A stretch of 64,000 nucleotides of DNA from Verrucomicrobiales bacterium (GTDB lineage: Bacteria > Verrucomicrobiota > Verrucomicrobiia > Verrucomicrobiales > DEV007): NCBI GenBank assembly GCA_016795385.1, contig JAEUHI010000077.1:62001-126000 (forward strand), given 5' to 3'. A program made the position numbers and the translations under genes. This document shows, piece after piece, positions 52,244-60,458 of this stretch (position 1 is the stretch's first letter; every line of letters starts with the position of its first letter). Below the pieces are notes generated by a model, which saw only the letters and a program-made list of their open reading frames with translations, was not told where the DNA came from and ran no database searches.

Positions 52244-54721
52244 ATGAAAAAACACCCTCCCCGGCTCGCCGCCGTCGCGGCGGCCTTGATGCTCGTACCC
52301 TCGGGCCCTGTCCCTCTTGATGCCGCTGGCCGCGGCGGACAAGGTCAGAAGCAGAACCAAAATCAGAATCGCGGCGGCGGCGGCGGCAGTGCCAACCGCA
52401 GCCAATCCGCCCCCCGTTCCAGTGCTCCGCGAGCCGCCGCTCCGCGAGCCTCCGCACCCCGACAGGCCCCTTCCCGACCGACCGCGTCCCGCGGCGGTTC
52501 CCCGCGCGTCACGGCTCCATCCCGCCCCACTGCTTCGCGTGCGGCGACTCCGCGCCCGGTGGTGAAAAGCCCCAGCCTGAGCCCGCGGCCATCGTCGTCG
52601 AATGCGAATCGCTCCGGCGGATCGTCCAATCAGGCATCTCGGAACAGGAGCAGCGGCAACAACAACAACCGTAGCGCGTCGGCCCCTCGTCCGCAGCAGC
52701 GTCCGAATGCTTCGAAGCCGGCACCCGCGAAACCTTCGCCATCGGTCGTTTCCCGAGGTTATACAGCGCCCTCCAAACCTGCAGCCAAGCCGGCACCCAA
52801 GCCGAATCAAACCGCCTCTCGTCAGGCACCGAAGCCGAACCAGAATGCCTCGCGTCCTTCGTCGAAGCCGGATAACAAGCCCAAACCGGCCGTGAAGCCC
52901 GCTCCCTCAGTGGTGACCCGGGGCGCGACGATCCCGGCGCAGCCCTCCGCCTCGCGTCCCGCTTCCAAACCGGCCCCGAAACCGGCGCCCAAGCCGTCTC
53001 AGCAGGTCGCGAAGAAACCCGATGGAGGCAACCATCGCGGCGGCAACAGCGATCAGAGCCGCAACCAGGCGAACAACCGGAACGTTCGTGCCTCCCGTCC
53101 CGCAGTGGCGCAGGGCGTCAACGCGCGGGCCACGAACACCAATGTGGCTGCGGCGAGCAATAACGTCGTCGGTCCCCGCGGTGGTGCCAACGCCGGCAAC
53201 GCGAGCCGACCCAACGCCAATGCGAACAACAACAATCGTCCCAATGCCGGCAAAGGCGGATCGGGTGGAGGACAAGGCGGCAATCAGAACAACAACCGGG
53301 TCAACCGTCCTGCCCGCATCAACACCCTCGCGAGCCGGGCGGCGACCTATCACAATCCCCGCGCCGGAGTCTACAACGCGAATCTGGCCCGACCCGGCTC
53401 GGCCGGCGGAGGTGGGGTGAATTATTATCGCGGCGGCGGATCTGCCGGTGGCGGCGGTTACGGCGTGTGGCGGCATGCCTCGTATGCGCCGCATCGCTCC
53501 CACTACGTGAGCCCCACCTTCTACCATTCGGTGAACTACGCCTACCGTCCCAGCGTCTGGGGTTACCGCCCTTGGTGGGGTGCCCGCTACAACTACGCGT
53601 GGCACAACGGCTGCTGGAACTACGGCTGGAATCGTGGCTGGACGAGCCGCTACGCCTACTACCGTCGTCCCGCGCTCTATTATCCTCCGGGCTACACCAC
53701 CTACTACCGCACTCCCGCGACCTTCGTACCCTGGGGACTCGCGAGCTGGACGCTCGGTCGCCTCGCCTATGACACGGGCTATTACTCCTACTACAATCCC
53801 TACGTCGCGCCGCCGGTGCACACTTCGACGACGATCATCCGCTACGCCGAGCCCATCACCGTGGTCGCCTCCAACGCCGAACCAGCCACCGAGGAGCTGG
53901 CCGAGACCGCGGCGGAAAAAGCCTCGGCGGCGATGGACCGGGCGCGCAACGCCTTCCGGGTGGGCGACTACATCTCCGCCTCCAGCGCCGTCGATGAAGC
54001 GATCTCCCACACGCCCGGCGACCCCGTGTTGCACGAGTTCCGATCCTTGGTGCTCTTCGCGCTCGGCCGTTACGGCGATGCGGCAGGGGTGCTCCATTCC
54101 GTGCTCGCTTCCGGGCCCGGGTGGGATTGGGAAACGATGATCGGCTTCTATGACAATGCGGACGCCTACACCGCGCAGTTCCGCAAACTCGAGGAATACG
54201 TCGTCGCCCATCCCGACGCGCCCGAGCCCCACTTCCTGCTCGGCTACCACTACATGGTCGGGGAGAATCTGGAAGAAGCCTACGCGATGTTCGACCAGGT
54301 CTCGACCCTGCAGCCCCGCGACACCGTCTCGAGCCAGCTCAAGTCCCTCCTCGCCGATTCCGCGCCCGAGGACGCGCCCGAGCCGGCCCTCGAAAACGGC
54401 CAGGAGCCGGTGCCGATGGAGCCTGACAAAGCACCCATCGCCGCCGAGTCCCTTCACGGGATCTGGAAAACGAAGTCGGCGGAGGACAAGGCCATCACCC
54501 TGTCGCTCACCGCGATCGGCACCTTTACGTGGAACTATGAAGGTGCCACCGGGGAAGTCCTCGCCGGTGATTGGTCGCTCGACGAAGACGGACTCCTCGT
54601 CCTCGAAGCCACCGACGTGCAGATGGTGGGCGACATCGTCCTGAATGAGGATGGCACCCTCCACTTCCTCCTCGCCGGCAGCCCCGAAGGCGATCCCGGC
54701 CTCACCTTCCATCGGGAATGA
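52244..54721 (+). CDS. Large exported low-complexity protein with TPR-like C-terminus
   Basis: An 825-residue protein in four parts. A signal peptide (MKKHPPRLAAVAAALMLVPS) is followed by about 370 residues very rich in Pro, Ala, Ser, Asn, Lys and Arg, probably disordered. Next is a Tyr/Trp/Gly-rich segment (YRPSVWGYRPWWGARYNY and similar) of about 100 residues. The last ~280 residues include TPR-like helices (AMDRARNAFRVGDYISASSAVDEA) and a terminal beta domain. Such compositions occur in envelope or matrix proteins; the real role is unknown. A strong terminator follows. Confidence 0.82.
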   Translation: MKKHPPRLAAVAAALMLVPSGPVPLDAAGRGGQGQKQNQNQNRGGGGGSANRSQSAPRSSAPRAAAPRASAPRQAPSRPTASRGGSPRVTAPSRPTASRAATPRPVVKSPSLSPRPSSSNANRSGGSSNQASRNRSSGNNNNRSASAPRPQQRPNASKPAPAKPSPSVVSRGYTAPSKPAAKPAPKPNQTASRQAPKPNQNASRPSSKPDNKPKPAVKPAPSVVTRGATIPAQPSASRPASKPAPKPAPKPSQQVAKKPDGGNHRGGNSDQSRNQANNRNVRASRPAVAQGVNARATNTNVAAASNNVVGPRGGANAGNASRPNANANNNNRPNAGKGGSGGGQGGNQNNNRVNRPARINTLASRAATYHNPRAGVYNANLARPGSAGGGGVNYYRGGGSAGGGGYGVWRHASYAPHRSHYVSPTFYHSVNYAYRPSVWGYRPWWGARYNYAWHNGCWNYGWNRGWTSRYAYYRRPALYYPPGYTTYYRTPATFVPWGLASWTLGRLAYDTGYYSYYNPYVAPPVHTSTTIIRYAEPITVVASNAEPATEELAETAAEKASAAMDRARNAFRVGDYISASSAVDEAISHTPGDPVLHEFRSLVLFALGRYGDAAGVLHSVLASGPGWDWETMIGFYDNADAYTAQFRKLEEYVVAHPDAPEPHFLLGYHYMVGENLEEAYAMFDQVSTLQPRDTVSSQLKSLLADSAPEDAPEPALENGQEPVPMEPDKAPIAAESLHGIWKTKSAEDKAITLSLTAIGTFTWNYEGATGEVLAGDWSLDEDGLLVLEATDVQMVGDIVLNEDGTLHFLLAGSPEGDPGLTFHRE

Positions 54722-54727
54722 TCTCGT

Positions 54728-54772
54728 CCCCGGGAGGCGGATCCGGCTCCGCTTCCCGGGGAAACTTTTTTT
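54728..54772 (+). terminator. Strong rho-independent terminator
   Basis: A 14-bp stem (54728-54741 with 54748-54761, one G-T pair, loop TCCGGC) is followed shortly by seven T residues (54766-54772). It sits a few bases after the stop of the low-complexity protein gene, so that gene is a separate transcription unit from the sigma factor that starts at 54808. Confidence 0.92.
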
Positions 54773-54807
54773 GAACATCCGCCGCGGCTTGTGCGTCATT
54801 ATACCCA

Positions 54808-55320
54808 ATGCAGCGATTCTCACAGGAATGGCGCGACTGGCTGGACCGCAACGGCCCCCGCTTGATGCTTTTCGCCCGGCAACAGACCCGGTGCGAGGCG
54901 GACGCCGAAGATGTCCTCCAAGCCGCCCTCGTGCGTACTTGGAAAGTTCACAAGGGCGCTCCCGACCAGCAGGTCGTGAGTCTCGCCTACACCAACATCC
55001 GGCGTTGTGCCATCGATCTCGGCCGCAGCAACGAGCGCCGCAAACGTCGCGAAGAGGAATCCGTCCTCGAGCGCGGCGAACTCGTCGCCTGGTTCGAACT
55101 CCCCGAGGATGACACGAGCCGTGCCCTCCAGGTGGCCCTTTCGAAAGTGCCGGAAAAATTCCGCGAAGTCATCACCCTCAAGATCTGGGGTGAGCTGACT
55201 TTCGACCAGATCGGCAAGACCCTCGATGTCTCCCCCAACACCGCCGCCTCGCGTTATCGCTACGGCATGGAGGCGCTGCGGAGATCGCTCGAGGGCGAGA
55301 AGGTGGGGAGTGGGATGTGA
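54808..55320 (+). CDS. ECF-type RNA polymerase sigma factor
   Basis: A 170-residue sigma-70 family protein. Region 2 includes FARQQTRCEADAEDVLQAALVRTW and the region 4 helix-turn-helix is ITLKIWGELTFDQIGKTLDVSPNTAASRYRYGMEAL. Regions 1 and 3 are missing, as in extracytoplasmic-function sigma factors. No anti-sigma gene follows; the neighbour is a convergent transporter gene. Its target genes are unknown. Confidence 0.88.
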   Translation: MQRFSQEWRDWLDRNGPRLMLFARQQTRCEADAEDVLQAALVRTWKVHKGAPDQQVVSLAYTNIRRCAIDLGRSNERRKRREEESVLERGELVAWFELPEDDTSRALQVALSKVPEKFREVITLKIWGELTFDQIGKTLDVSPNTAASRYRYGMEALRRSLEGEKVGSGM

Positions 55321-55360
55321 CGGTCGTTGTTGCGCGAGGGCGCGGGAGGAATTCTTTTCT

Positions 55361-55454
55361 CCTCTTACTCTTACCTCATACTCATACTCTTACTCAGCCC
55401 GGGCGTACCCCGGCGTCCGCTTTTTGAGTATGAGGTAGGAGTATGAGGTAAGAA
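55361..55454. repeat. Simple GAGTATGAGGTA-type repeats in inverted arrangement
   Basis: Left of the centre (55361-55395) are pyrimidine-rich repeats such as CTTACCTCATACTCATACTC; right of it (55425-55454) is the complementary GAGTATGAGGTAGGAGTATG. Together they form a long imperfect hairpin between the sigma-factor gene and the convergent transporter gene, ending right at the transporter stop. It probably acts as a two-way terminator; the tandem heptamer-like units suggest slippage-driven expansion. Confidence 0.75.
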
Positions 55455-56696
55455 TCACCCCTGGATTTTGTCCCACACCGCCATCGCGGTGCGCACCGCC
55501 ACGACGCACGAGATCAGGAAACCGACCGAGGCGAGCGCGAGGATCCATCGCGGGATGCGCCGCGCGCCAACCAGTTCCGGCCTTGTCCCGAGATAAAGGA
55601 GCGTGGCTCCCAACGCCGGATTCCCCACCACGGTGAGAGCTTGGGCGAAGGTGATCAGCGTCACCGTGCTCCCGCTTTGCGTGAGCGAGAGCATCGCCAC
55701 CCCCATCCCTGTCAGCAGGGCCACGCTGGTGAGGTGGATGGGCCAACCCTTGCCGAGCCGGCTGCCTTTCCCGAGACTGTCCGACATCACCGTGCCACCG
55801 ATCATCGCGTTCACGAGAAATGAACTGAAGGCCGCAGCGACAATTCCGACGCTGAAAATCACCGTGGCCCACGAGCCGAAGAGCGGCTCGAGCTGGCGCG
55901 CGACCTGGTCGACGCTGGTGAGTTCGGGCTGGTCGGGGCGGCCGTGGAACACCCTCATCGAGGTCAGCAGGATCACCACCGTCACCAGGCCCAGCACCGA
56001 GATGCTCACGACCGTGTCGAAGAGGCCCCGCTTCGCATCCGAGATGCCCCAGCCTTTCTCCTTCACGAGGTAACTCTGGTAAAACGCGCCGCCGACCGAG
56101 AAGGTCGTGCCGATGAGCCCGATCAGGGCGAAGAGATCGCCGGTATCCTTCGGGGCGGTGAACTCGAACGACCGCGGCGTCAGATAGACGACCAGGAAAT
56201 TGAAAAGGAAGGCCACGACCATCACGCCGATGAGGAATTTCATCAGCTTTTCCACCGAGCGGTAGAGCTCGCGCATCAGGTAGAGCACCCCGATGAGGAC
56301 CGCGTTGAAGAGCAGCAGCAGGATCTGGCCGTTCGTCCCGACCGCCTTTCCGCCGTTCATCATCTCGATCAGCGGCGAAAGCCCCGCGACCATGGCGAGG
56401 TTGTTGCTCGACTGGAAGAGGGCGACGACGAGGAAGAGGATGAGCCCCACGACGATCGCGAGCGGACGGCCCAGGCGGGAGGCGAGTTCGTCGCAGGTGC
56501 TGCCCTGGTAGCTGACGCCGATCCGCGCGGCGAGGGCGACCATGCCGATCATCATGATCGCTGCCGCAATGACGACAGGCACCCCCATGCCTCCGAATCC
56601 CGCGCCGACTTTCGAACTGGTGAGAATGCTGCCAGGGCCCAGTACGACCGCCGCCACCACCATGGCCGGTCCGATCGATCGCCAGAGGTTTTTCAT
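55455..56696 (-). CDS. Nramp-family-like divalent cation transporter with altered metal-binding motif
   Basis: A 413-residue protein with about eleven membrane helices and the LeuT-type Nramp fold pattern. The canonical TM1 motif DPGN is replaced by LGPGSILTSS, and the TM6 region reads FSVGGAFYQS instead of containing the M-P-H motif. It therefore lacks the usual aspartate, asparagine and methionine ligands for Mn2+/Fe2+, as in Nramp-related Mg2+ transporters or other divergent clades. The substrate should not be assumed to be manganese. Convergent with the sigma-factor gene. Confidence 0.85.
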   Translation of the reverse strand: MKNLWRSIGPAMVVAAVVLGPGSILTSSKVGAGFGGMGVPVVIAAAIMMIGMVALAARIGVSYQGSTCDELASRLGRPLAIVVGLILFLVVALFQSSNNLAMVAGLSPLIEMMNGGKAVGTNGQILLLLFNAVLIGVLYLMRELYRSVEKLMKFLIGVMVVAFLFNFLVVYLTPRSFEFTAPKDTGDLFALIGLIGTTFSVGGAFYQSYLVKEKGWGISDAKRGLFDTVVSISVLGLVTVVILLTSMRVFHGRPDQPELTSVDQVARQLEPLFGSWATVIFSVGIVAAAFSSFLVNAMIGGTVMSDSLGKGSRLGKGWPIHLTSVALLTGMGVAMLSLTQSGSTVTLITFAQALTVVGNPALGATLLYLGTRPELVGARRIPRWILALASVGFLISCVVAVRTAMAVWDKIQG

Positions 56697-56843
56697 GCCG
56701 ATAGGGAATCAGATGAAAGCCAGCGGGGCGAGCCCTTTCATGCGGACTTGACGGGGCTGCCCATGCCTTGATGGCACGGCATGGCTCCGGAGACATGTGG
56801 TGACTATTTCAACCTCCCCGTTTCCGCTTCCCTTTGTTTTGGC

Positions 56844-58385
56844 TCACCTCCCCACCAACCTCCGCCGCGTCCCCTCATCGACCGGCTCACACAAGCGATA
56901 CCCTTCCCCGTGCCCCGGGATTGACGCGAGCATGACCTCGCGTTCCTCCGCCGTTGCGAAATCCAGCCCGATCAACGCCCGTCCGATGCGCTCACCGGAC
57001 TGGCGGTAGTTGAAATAACAGAGGTTCGCCTTCCCCGCGACGCGGCTGGCGAGGAAGTCGTGGAGGGCACCGGGTCGCTCGTAGAAATCGAGGCGGAGAA
57101 AGGCGGGATGGCTGAGCAGATCGCCCCGCAGCGGGATCGCGCGGAAGTCGACGTCGACCGCGCCGGTCACCTCCTCCCAGAGAAATCCGGCGGCGTCGAG
57201 TTTCTCCGGAACCGCGGCGAGTACGGAAGGATCATCGGTGGCGAGGGTGAAGACGGGCCAGGCCTCGGCTTCGTCGGTCTTGCCGTATTGGAAATCGATG
57301 ATGTCGACTCCGGCGAATCCGGTGTCGAGGAGGTGCAGCATCGTGCCGGGACGCTCGGGGATGCGGACGCGGAGGGTGCGGCTCGCCTGGCTCGAGGCGC
57401 CCTGCGACCGCGCGATGAGACCTAGCTGGAGAAAGTCCACGTTGGACCCTGACACGACCACCAAAACCTTCTTTCCCGCGAGTGCTTCGCGCTGTTGCAG
57501 CACGGCGGCGAGGCCAAGGGCTCCGGACGGTTCGGAGACACAACGCAGCGATTCCCAGAGCACGCGGATGGCGTGGCTGACTTCGGCGTTGGTGACCGTA
57601 TCGATGCGGTCGAGGGTGTCGCGCAGGATCCGGAAGGGCCAGTCTCCCGCCTTGCGCACCGCGGTGCCATCACAGAAGAGATCCACCTGATCGAGCGCCA
57701 CCGGATGACCTGCTGTGAGGGCCGCTTTCATCGAGGCTTGGCCGATGCCCTCCACGCCGATCACCTGGATCGCAGGCCAATAGGTTTTCAGCCAGGTCGA
57801 GACCCCCGCCGCCATGCCTCCGCCGCCGATCTGGAGAAAGGCCGCGTCGAAAGGTCCGTGTCCCGAGAGCACGATTTCATCGGCGAGTGTCCCCTGCCCG
57901 GCCATGACCCGCAGATCGTCGTAGGCATGGACGTAGGTGGCGCCGCTCTCCGCTTCGTCAGCGCGTGCCGAATGGACCGCTTCATCATAGGAGTCGCCCG
58001 CGAGCCGGATCTCGACCCATTTGTCCCCGTGCTGGCGCACCGCGGTTTGTTTCACCCGCGGGGTCGAGCGCGGCATGTAGACGCGGGCGTGGATGCCGAG
58101 CGCCCGGGCGGCGAGGGCGACGCCCTGGGCGTGATTGCCGGCCGAGGCGGTGACGACTCCGCACGACGCTTCATCTGTCGACAGCACCGCCATGCGGTTG
58201 CAGGCCCCGCGCCACTTGTAGGACTTCACCGCGCTGAGGTCCTCGCGTTTCACCCAGATCTCGGGTCCGCCAGGAAGGACGATTTTTTCGAGCGGCGTGG
58301 GCTGGCCGAAGCGGTAGACACGCTCGCGCGCGAAGAGGATTTCTTGACGGACCTGGCGGTCGAGCGGGAGGTTCTCGCGTTCCAT
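56844..58385 (-). CDS. ilvA: Threonine ammonia-lyase (biosynthetic, two ACT-like domains)
   Basis: A 513-residue PLP enzyme converting threonine to 2-oxobutanoate for isoleucine synthesis. The PLP lysine is in VKSYKWRGA (K57); TASAGNHAQGVA and GGGGMAAG bind the phosphate. The last ~170 residues contain two ACT-like regulatory units (RTLRVRIPERPGTMLHLLD and LRLDFYERPGALHDFLASR), the form that is feedback-inhibited by isoleucine. Standing alone on the minus strand. Confidence 0.94.
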   Translation of the reverse strand: MERENLPLDRQVRQEILFARERVYRFGQPTPLEKIVLPGGPEIWVKREDLSAVKSYKWRGACNRMAVLSTDEASCGVVTASAGNHAQGVALAARALGIHARVYMPRSTPRVKQTAVRQHGDKWVEIRLAGDSYDEAVHSARADEAESGATYVHAYDDLRVMAGQGTLADEIVLSGHGPFDAAFLQIGGGGMAAGVSTWLKTYWPAIQVIGVEGIGQASMKAALTAGHPVALDQVDLFCDGTAVRKAGDWPFRILRDTLDRIDTVTNAEVSHAIRVLWESLRCVSEPSGALGLAAVLQQREALAGKKVLVVVSGSNVDFLQLGLIARSQGASSQASRTLRVRIPERPGTMLHLLDTGFAGVDIIDFQYGKTDEAEAWPVFTLATDDPSVLAAVPEKLDAAGFLWEEVTGAVDVDFRAIPLRGDLLSHPAFLRLDFYERPGALHDFLASRVAGKANLCYFNYRQSGERIGRALIGLDFATAEEREVMLASIPGHGEGYRLCEPVDEGTRRRLVGR

Positions 58386-58465
58386 GGAGCGGTGAAAAAG
58401 GAGGGGCGGTCACGTTCGCCGAAGATGGGCGGAACCGCATCCGGAATTGATCCAGCGACGGCAGG

Positions 58466-58503
58466 CGTACAATCCTTGTCGCGGCCGCGACAAGGATTGT
58501 ACG
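58466..58503. repeat. Perfect 38-bp palindrome
   Basis: CGTACAATCCTTGTCGCGG is followed directly by its exact reverse complement, so 58466-58503 is symmetric about 58484/58485 with no loop. It lies in the short space between ilvA and the PLD-like gene, both on the minus strand. Its GCGACAAGGATTGT half recalls the GCGACAAGAATGT core of the palindromes near 31733-31985, so it may belong to the same repeat family. Confidence 0.85.
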
Positions 58504-58542
58504 GGCGTGGTCAAGGTGGGAGCAGGAAGCGTCGCGAAGCGA

Positions 58543-59070
58543 TCAACAAATCGGATCCGGGCAGACGTCGCGTCGGTCGCATTTCACGCAGTGCTCGCCG
58601 ATGAAGAGCCGGTCGAATTCCTCCATCAGCCCGAGCACGGTTTCGGGCGTGTCGGTGACGATGCCGCATTCGAAATTGCGTCGACGGACCGACTTCGCGC
58701 CCATCCCGGCCCCGGTGAGATTGGCCGAACCGAGAAAGGCGCGCTTCCCGTCGACGATGACGCACTTCATGTGATTCCGCGGACAGAGGACACGCTCGAA
58801 GCGGTCGGAATTCACGAGGTTCGGGAAACGGTCGAAGTCCTCGCGGAAGCGCGGTCCCGGTTCCTTCGCGTGGACGAGCCGGATCTCGATGCCCTCGTCG
58901 AGGAGGGCGTCGAAGTAGGCGAGAAAGGTGTCGAACTTTTTCCGCCCGGGACGCGCGAGATGCAGGTCCTTGATATCCGCCGTCGCGATCCAGATGAAGC
59001 GCTCCGCCGAGGGCAGCAACTCCTTGAAGACCGCTTCGTGGATGGCTTCGTTGAGGACGAGACGGTCCAT
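58543..59070 (-). CDS. Phospholipase D-like (single HKD) protein with C-terminal cysteine cluster
   Basis: A 175-residue protein with one HKD motif, HMKCVIVDGKRAFLGSANLTGAG, so it would dimerise to act as a PLD-type nuclease or phosphodiesterase. No signal peptide is visible. The end contains four cysteines, CVKCDRRDVCPDPIC, arranged like a small zinc or iron-sulfur site that the classical bacterial Nuc family lacks. The ATG at 59070 is preferred; a GTG at 59118 in the same frame is possible. It follows xylA on the same strand. Confidence 0.82.
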   Translation of the reverse strand: MDRLVLNEAIHEAVFKELLPSAERFIWIATADIKDLHLARPGRKKFDTFLAYFDALLDEGIEIRLVHAKEPGPRFREDFDRFPNLVNSDRFERVLCPRNHMKCVIVDGKRAFLGSANLTGAGMGAKSVRRRNFECGIVTDTPETVLGLMEEFDRLFIGEHCVKCDRRDVCPDPIC

Positions 59071-59125
59071 GGTGGCTCGGAGGAAAGGATACGCCACCCT
59101 TTCCCCCGCGTCCAACACGGTCGGA

Positions 59126-60436
59126 TCACTCGAGGTAGTCGTTGATCAGGTTTTCCAGCATCTCCTGCCGTCCGCTCCCGGGGATGACGTCGCCGTGGGC
59201 GAAAGCGTGGGACTCGAGGCTCTCGAAAGTCGCCTCGCCTTTCGTGATGGTGCTGCCGATGCCGGATTCGTAGCTCGCGTAGCGCGCCTGCACGAAGCGG
59301 TCGAGTTCGCCATCCTCGAGGATGCGGTGGGCGATCTTGAGCCCGCGCGCGAAGGCGTCCATCCCGCCGATGTGGGCGTGGAACAGATCGACGGGCTCGT
59401 GGCTCTCGCGGCGCACTTTGGCGTCGAAGTTGAGACCGCCGGTGGTGAAGCCGCCCATGCGGAGGAGCTGCAGCATCATCTGGGTCGTCATGTAGACGTT
59501 GGTGGGAAACTGGTCGGTGTCCCAGCCGATCAATTCGTCGCCGGTGTTCGCGTCGATGCTGCCGAGGGCGTTGGCGTTGGCGGCGACGTTCAGCTCGTGC
59601 TCGACGCGGTGGAGGGCGAGGGTGGCGTGGTTCGTCTCGATGTTGAGCTTGAAGTGATCGAGCAGGTCATACTCGCGGAGGAAGTTCAGACAGGCCGCCG
59701 CGTCGCTGTCGTACTGGTGGGTGGAGGGCTCGCGCGGCTTCGGCTCGATGTAGAACTGGCCGGTGAAGCCGATCTTCTTTTTATAATCGACCGCCATGTG
59801 GAGGAAATGGGCGAGGTTGGCGAGCTCGCGTTTCATGTCGGTGTTGAGGAGGGTCGCGTATCCTTCGCGTCCACCCCAGAAGGTGTAGCCGAGGCCGCCG
59901 AGACGATGGGTCACGTCCATCGCCTTTTTCACCTGCGCTGCGGCGATGGCATAGACGCCGGCATCGGGACTCGTGGCCGCGCCCTGCATGTAGCGGGGAT
60001 GCGAGAAAAGGCAGGCGGTGCCCCAGAGGAGCTGGATCCCGGTGGCTTTCTGGAGATCACCGAGGTGGTCGGCGACGGCGTCGAGGGCGGCATTGCTGGC
60101 GCGGAGATCGCCGAGCTCCGGAGCGACGTCGCGGTCGTGGAAGCAGTAAAAGCCGAGCCCGAGCTTCTGCATGAATTCGAAACCGGCGTCGGCGACGCGC
60201 TTCGCATTGTCGACCGAGTCGCTGCCGTCATCCCAGGGCCGCTGGCGCGTGCCGCCGCCGAAGGGGTCGCCCGAGGTGTTTTTCATCGCGTGCCAGTAGG
60301 CCATCGAAAAACGGAGATGGTCTTTCATGGGGCGCCCGCCGACGAGTTCGTCGGCGTTGTAATGGCGGAAGGCGAGACGATTCTTCGTCTTCGGGCCCTC
60401 GTAGGCGATGGTCGGGATGTCGGGGAAGTAGGACAT
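59126..60436 (-). CDS. xylA: Xylose isomerase
   Basis: A 436-residue class II xylose (glucose) isomerase. The catalytic CFHDRD (H100, D103) and the metal-binding FYIEPKPREPSTHQYD and LNIETNHATLALH blocks are intact. It interconverts D-xylose and D-xylulose. Its start is 22 bp after the stop of the PVC dehydrogenase gene on the same strand, so it is probably in one operon with it and controlled by the divergent AraC regulator. Confidence 0.96.
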   Translation of the reverse strand: MSYFPDIPTIAYEGPKTKNRLAFRHYNADELVGGRPMKDHLRFSMAYWHAMKNTSGDPFGGGTRQRPWDDGSDSVDNAKRVADAGFEFMQKLGLGFYCFHDRDVAPELGDLRASNAALDAVADHLGDLQKATGIQLLWGTACLFSHPRYMQGAATSPDAGVYAIAAAQVKKAMDVTHRLGGLGYTFWGGREGYATLLNTDMKRELANLAHFLHMAVDYKKKIGFTGQFYIEPKPREPSTHQYDSDAAACLNFLREYDLLDHFKLNIETNHATLALHRVEHELNVAANANALGSIDANTGDELIGWDTDQFPTNVYMTTQMMLQLLRMGGFTTGGLNFDAKVRRESHEPVDLFHAHIGGMDAFARGLKIAHRILEDGELDRFVQARYASYESGIGSTITKGEATFESLESHAFAHGDVIPGSGRQEMLENLINDYLE

Positions 60437-60458
60437 GGGAGGTGGTTTGGTGGGTTTG

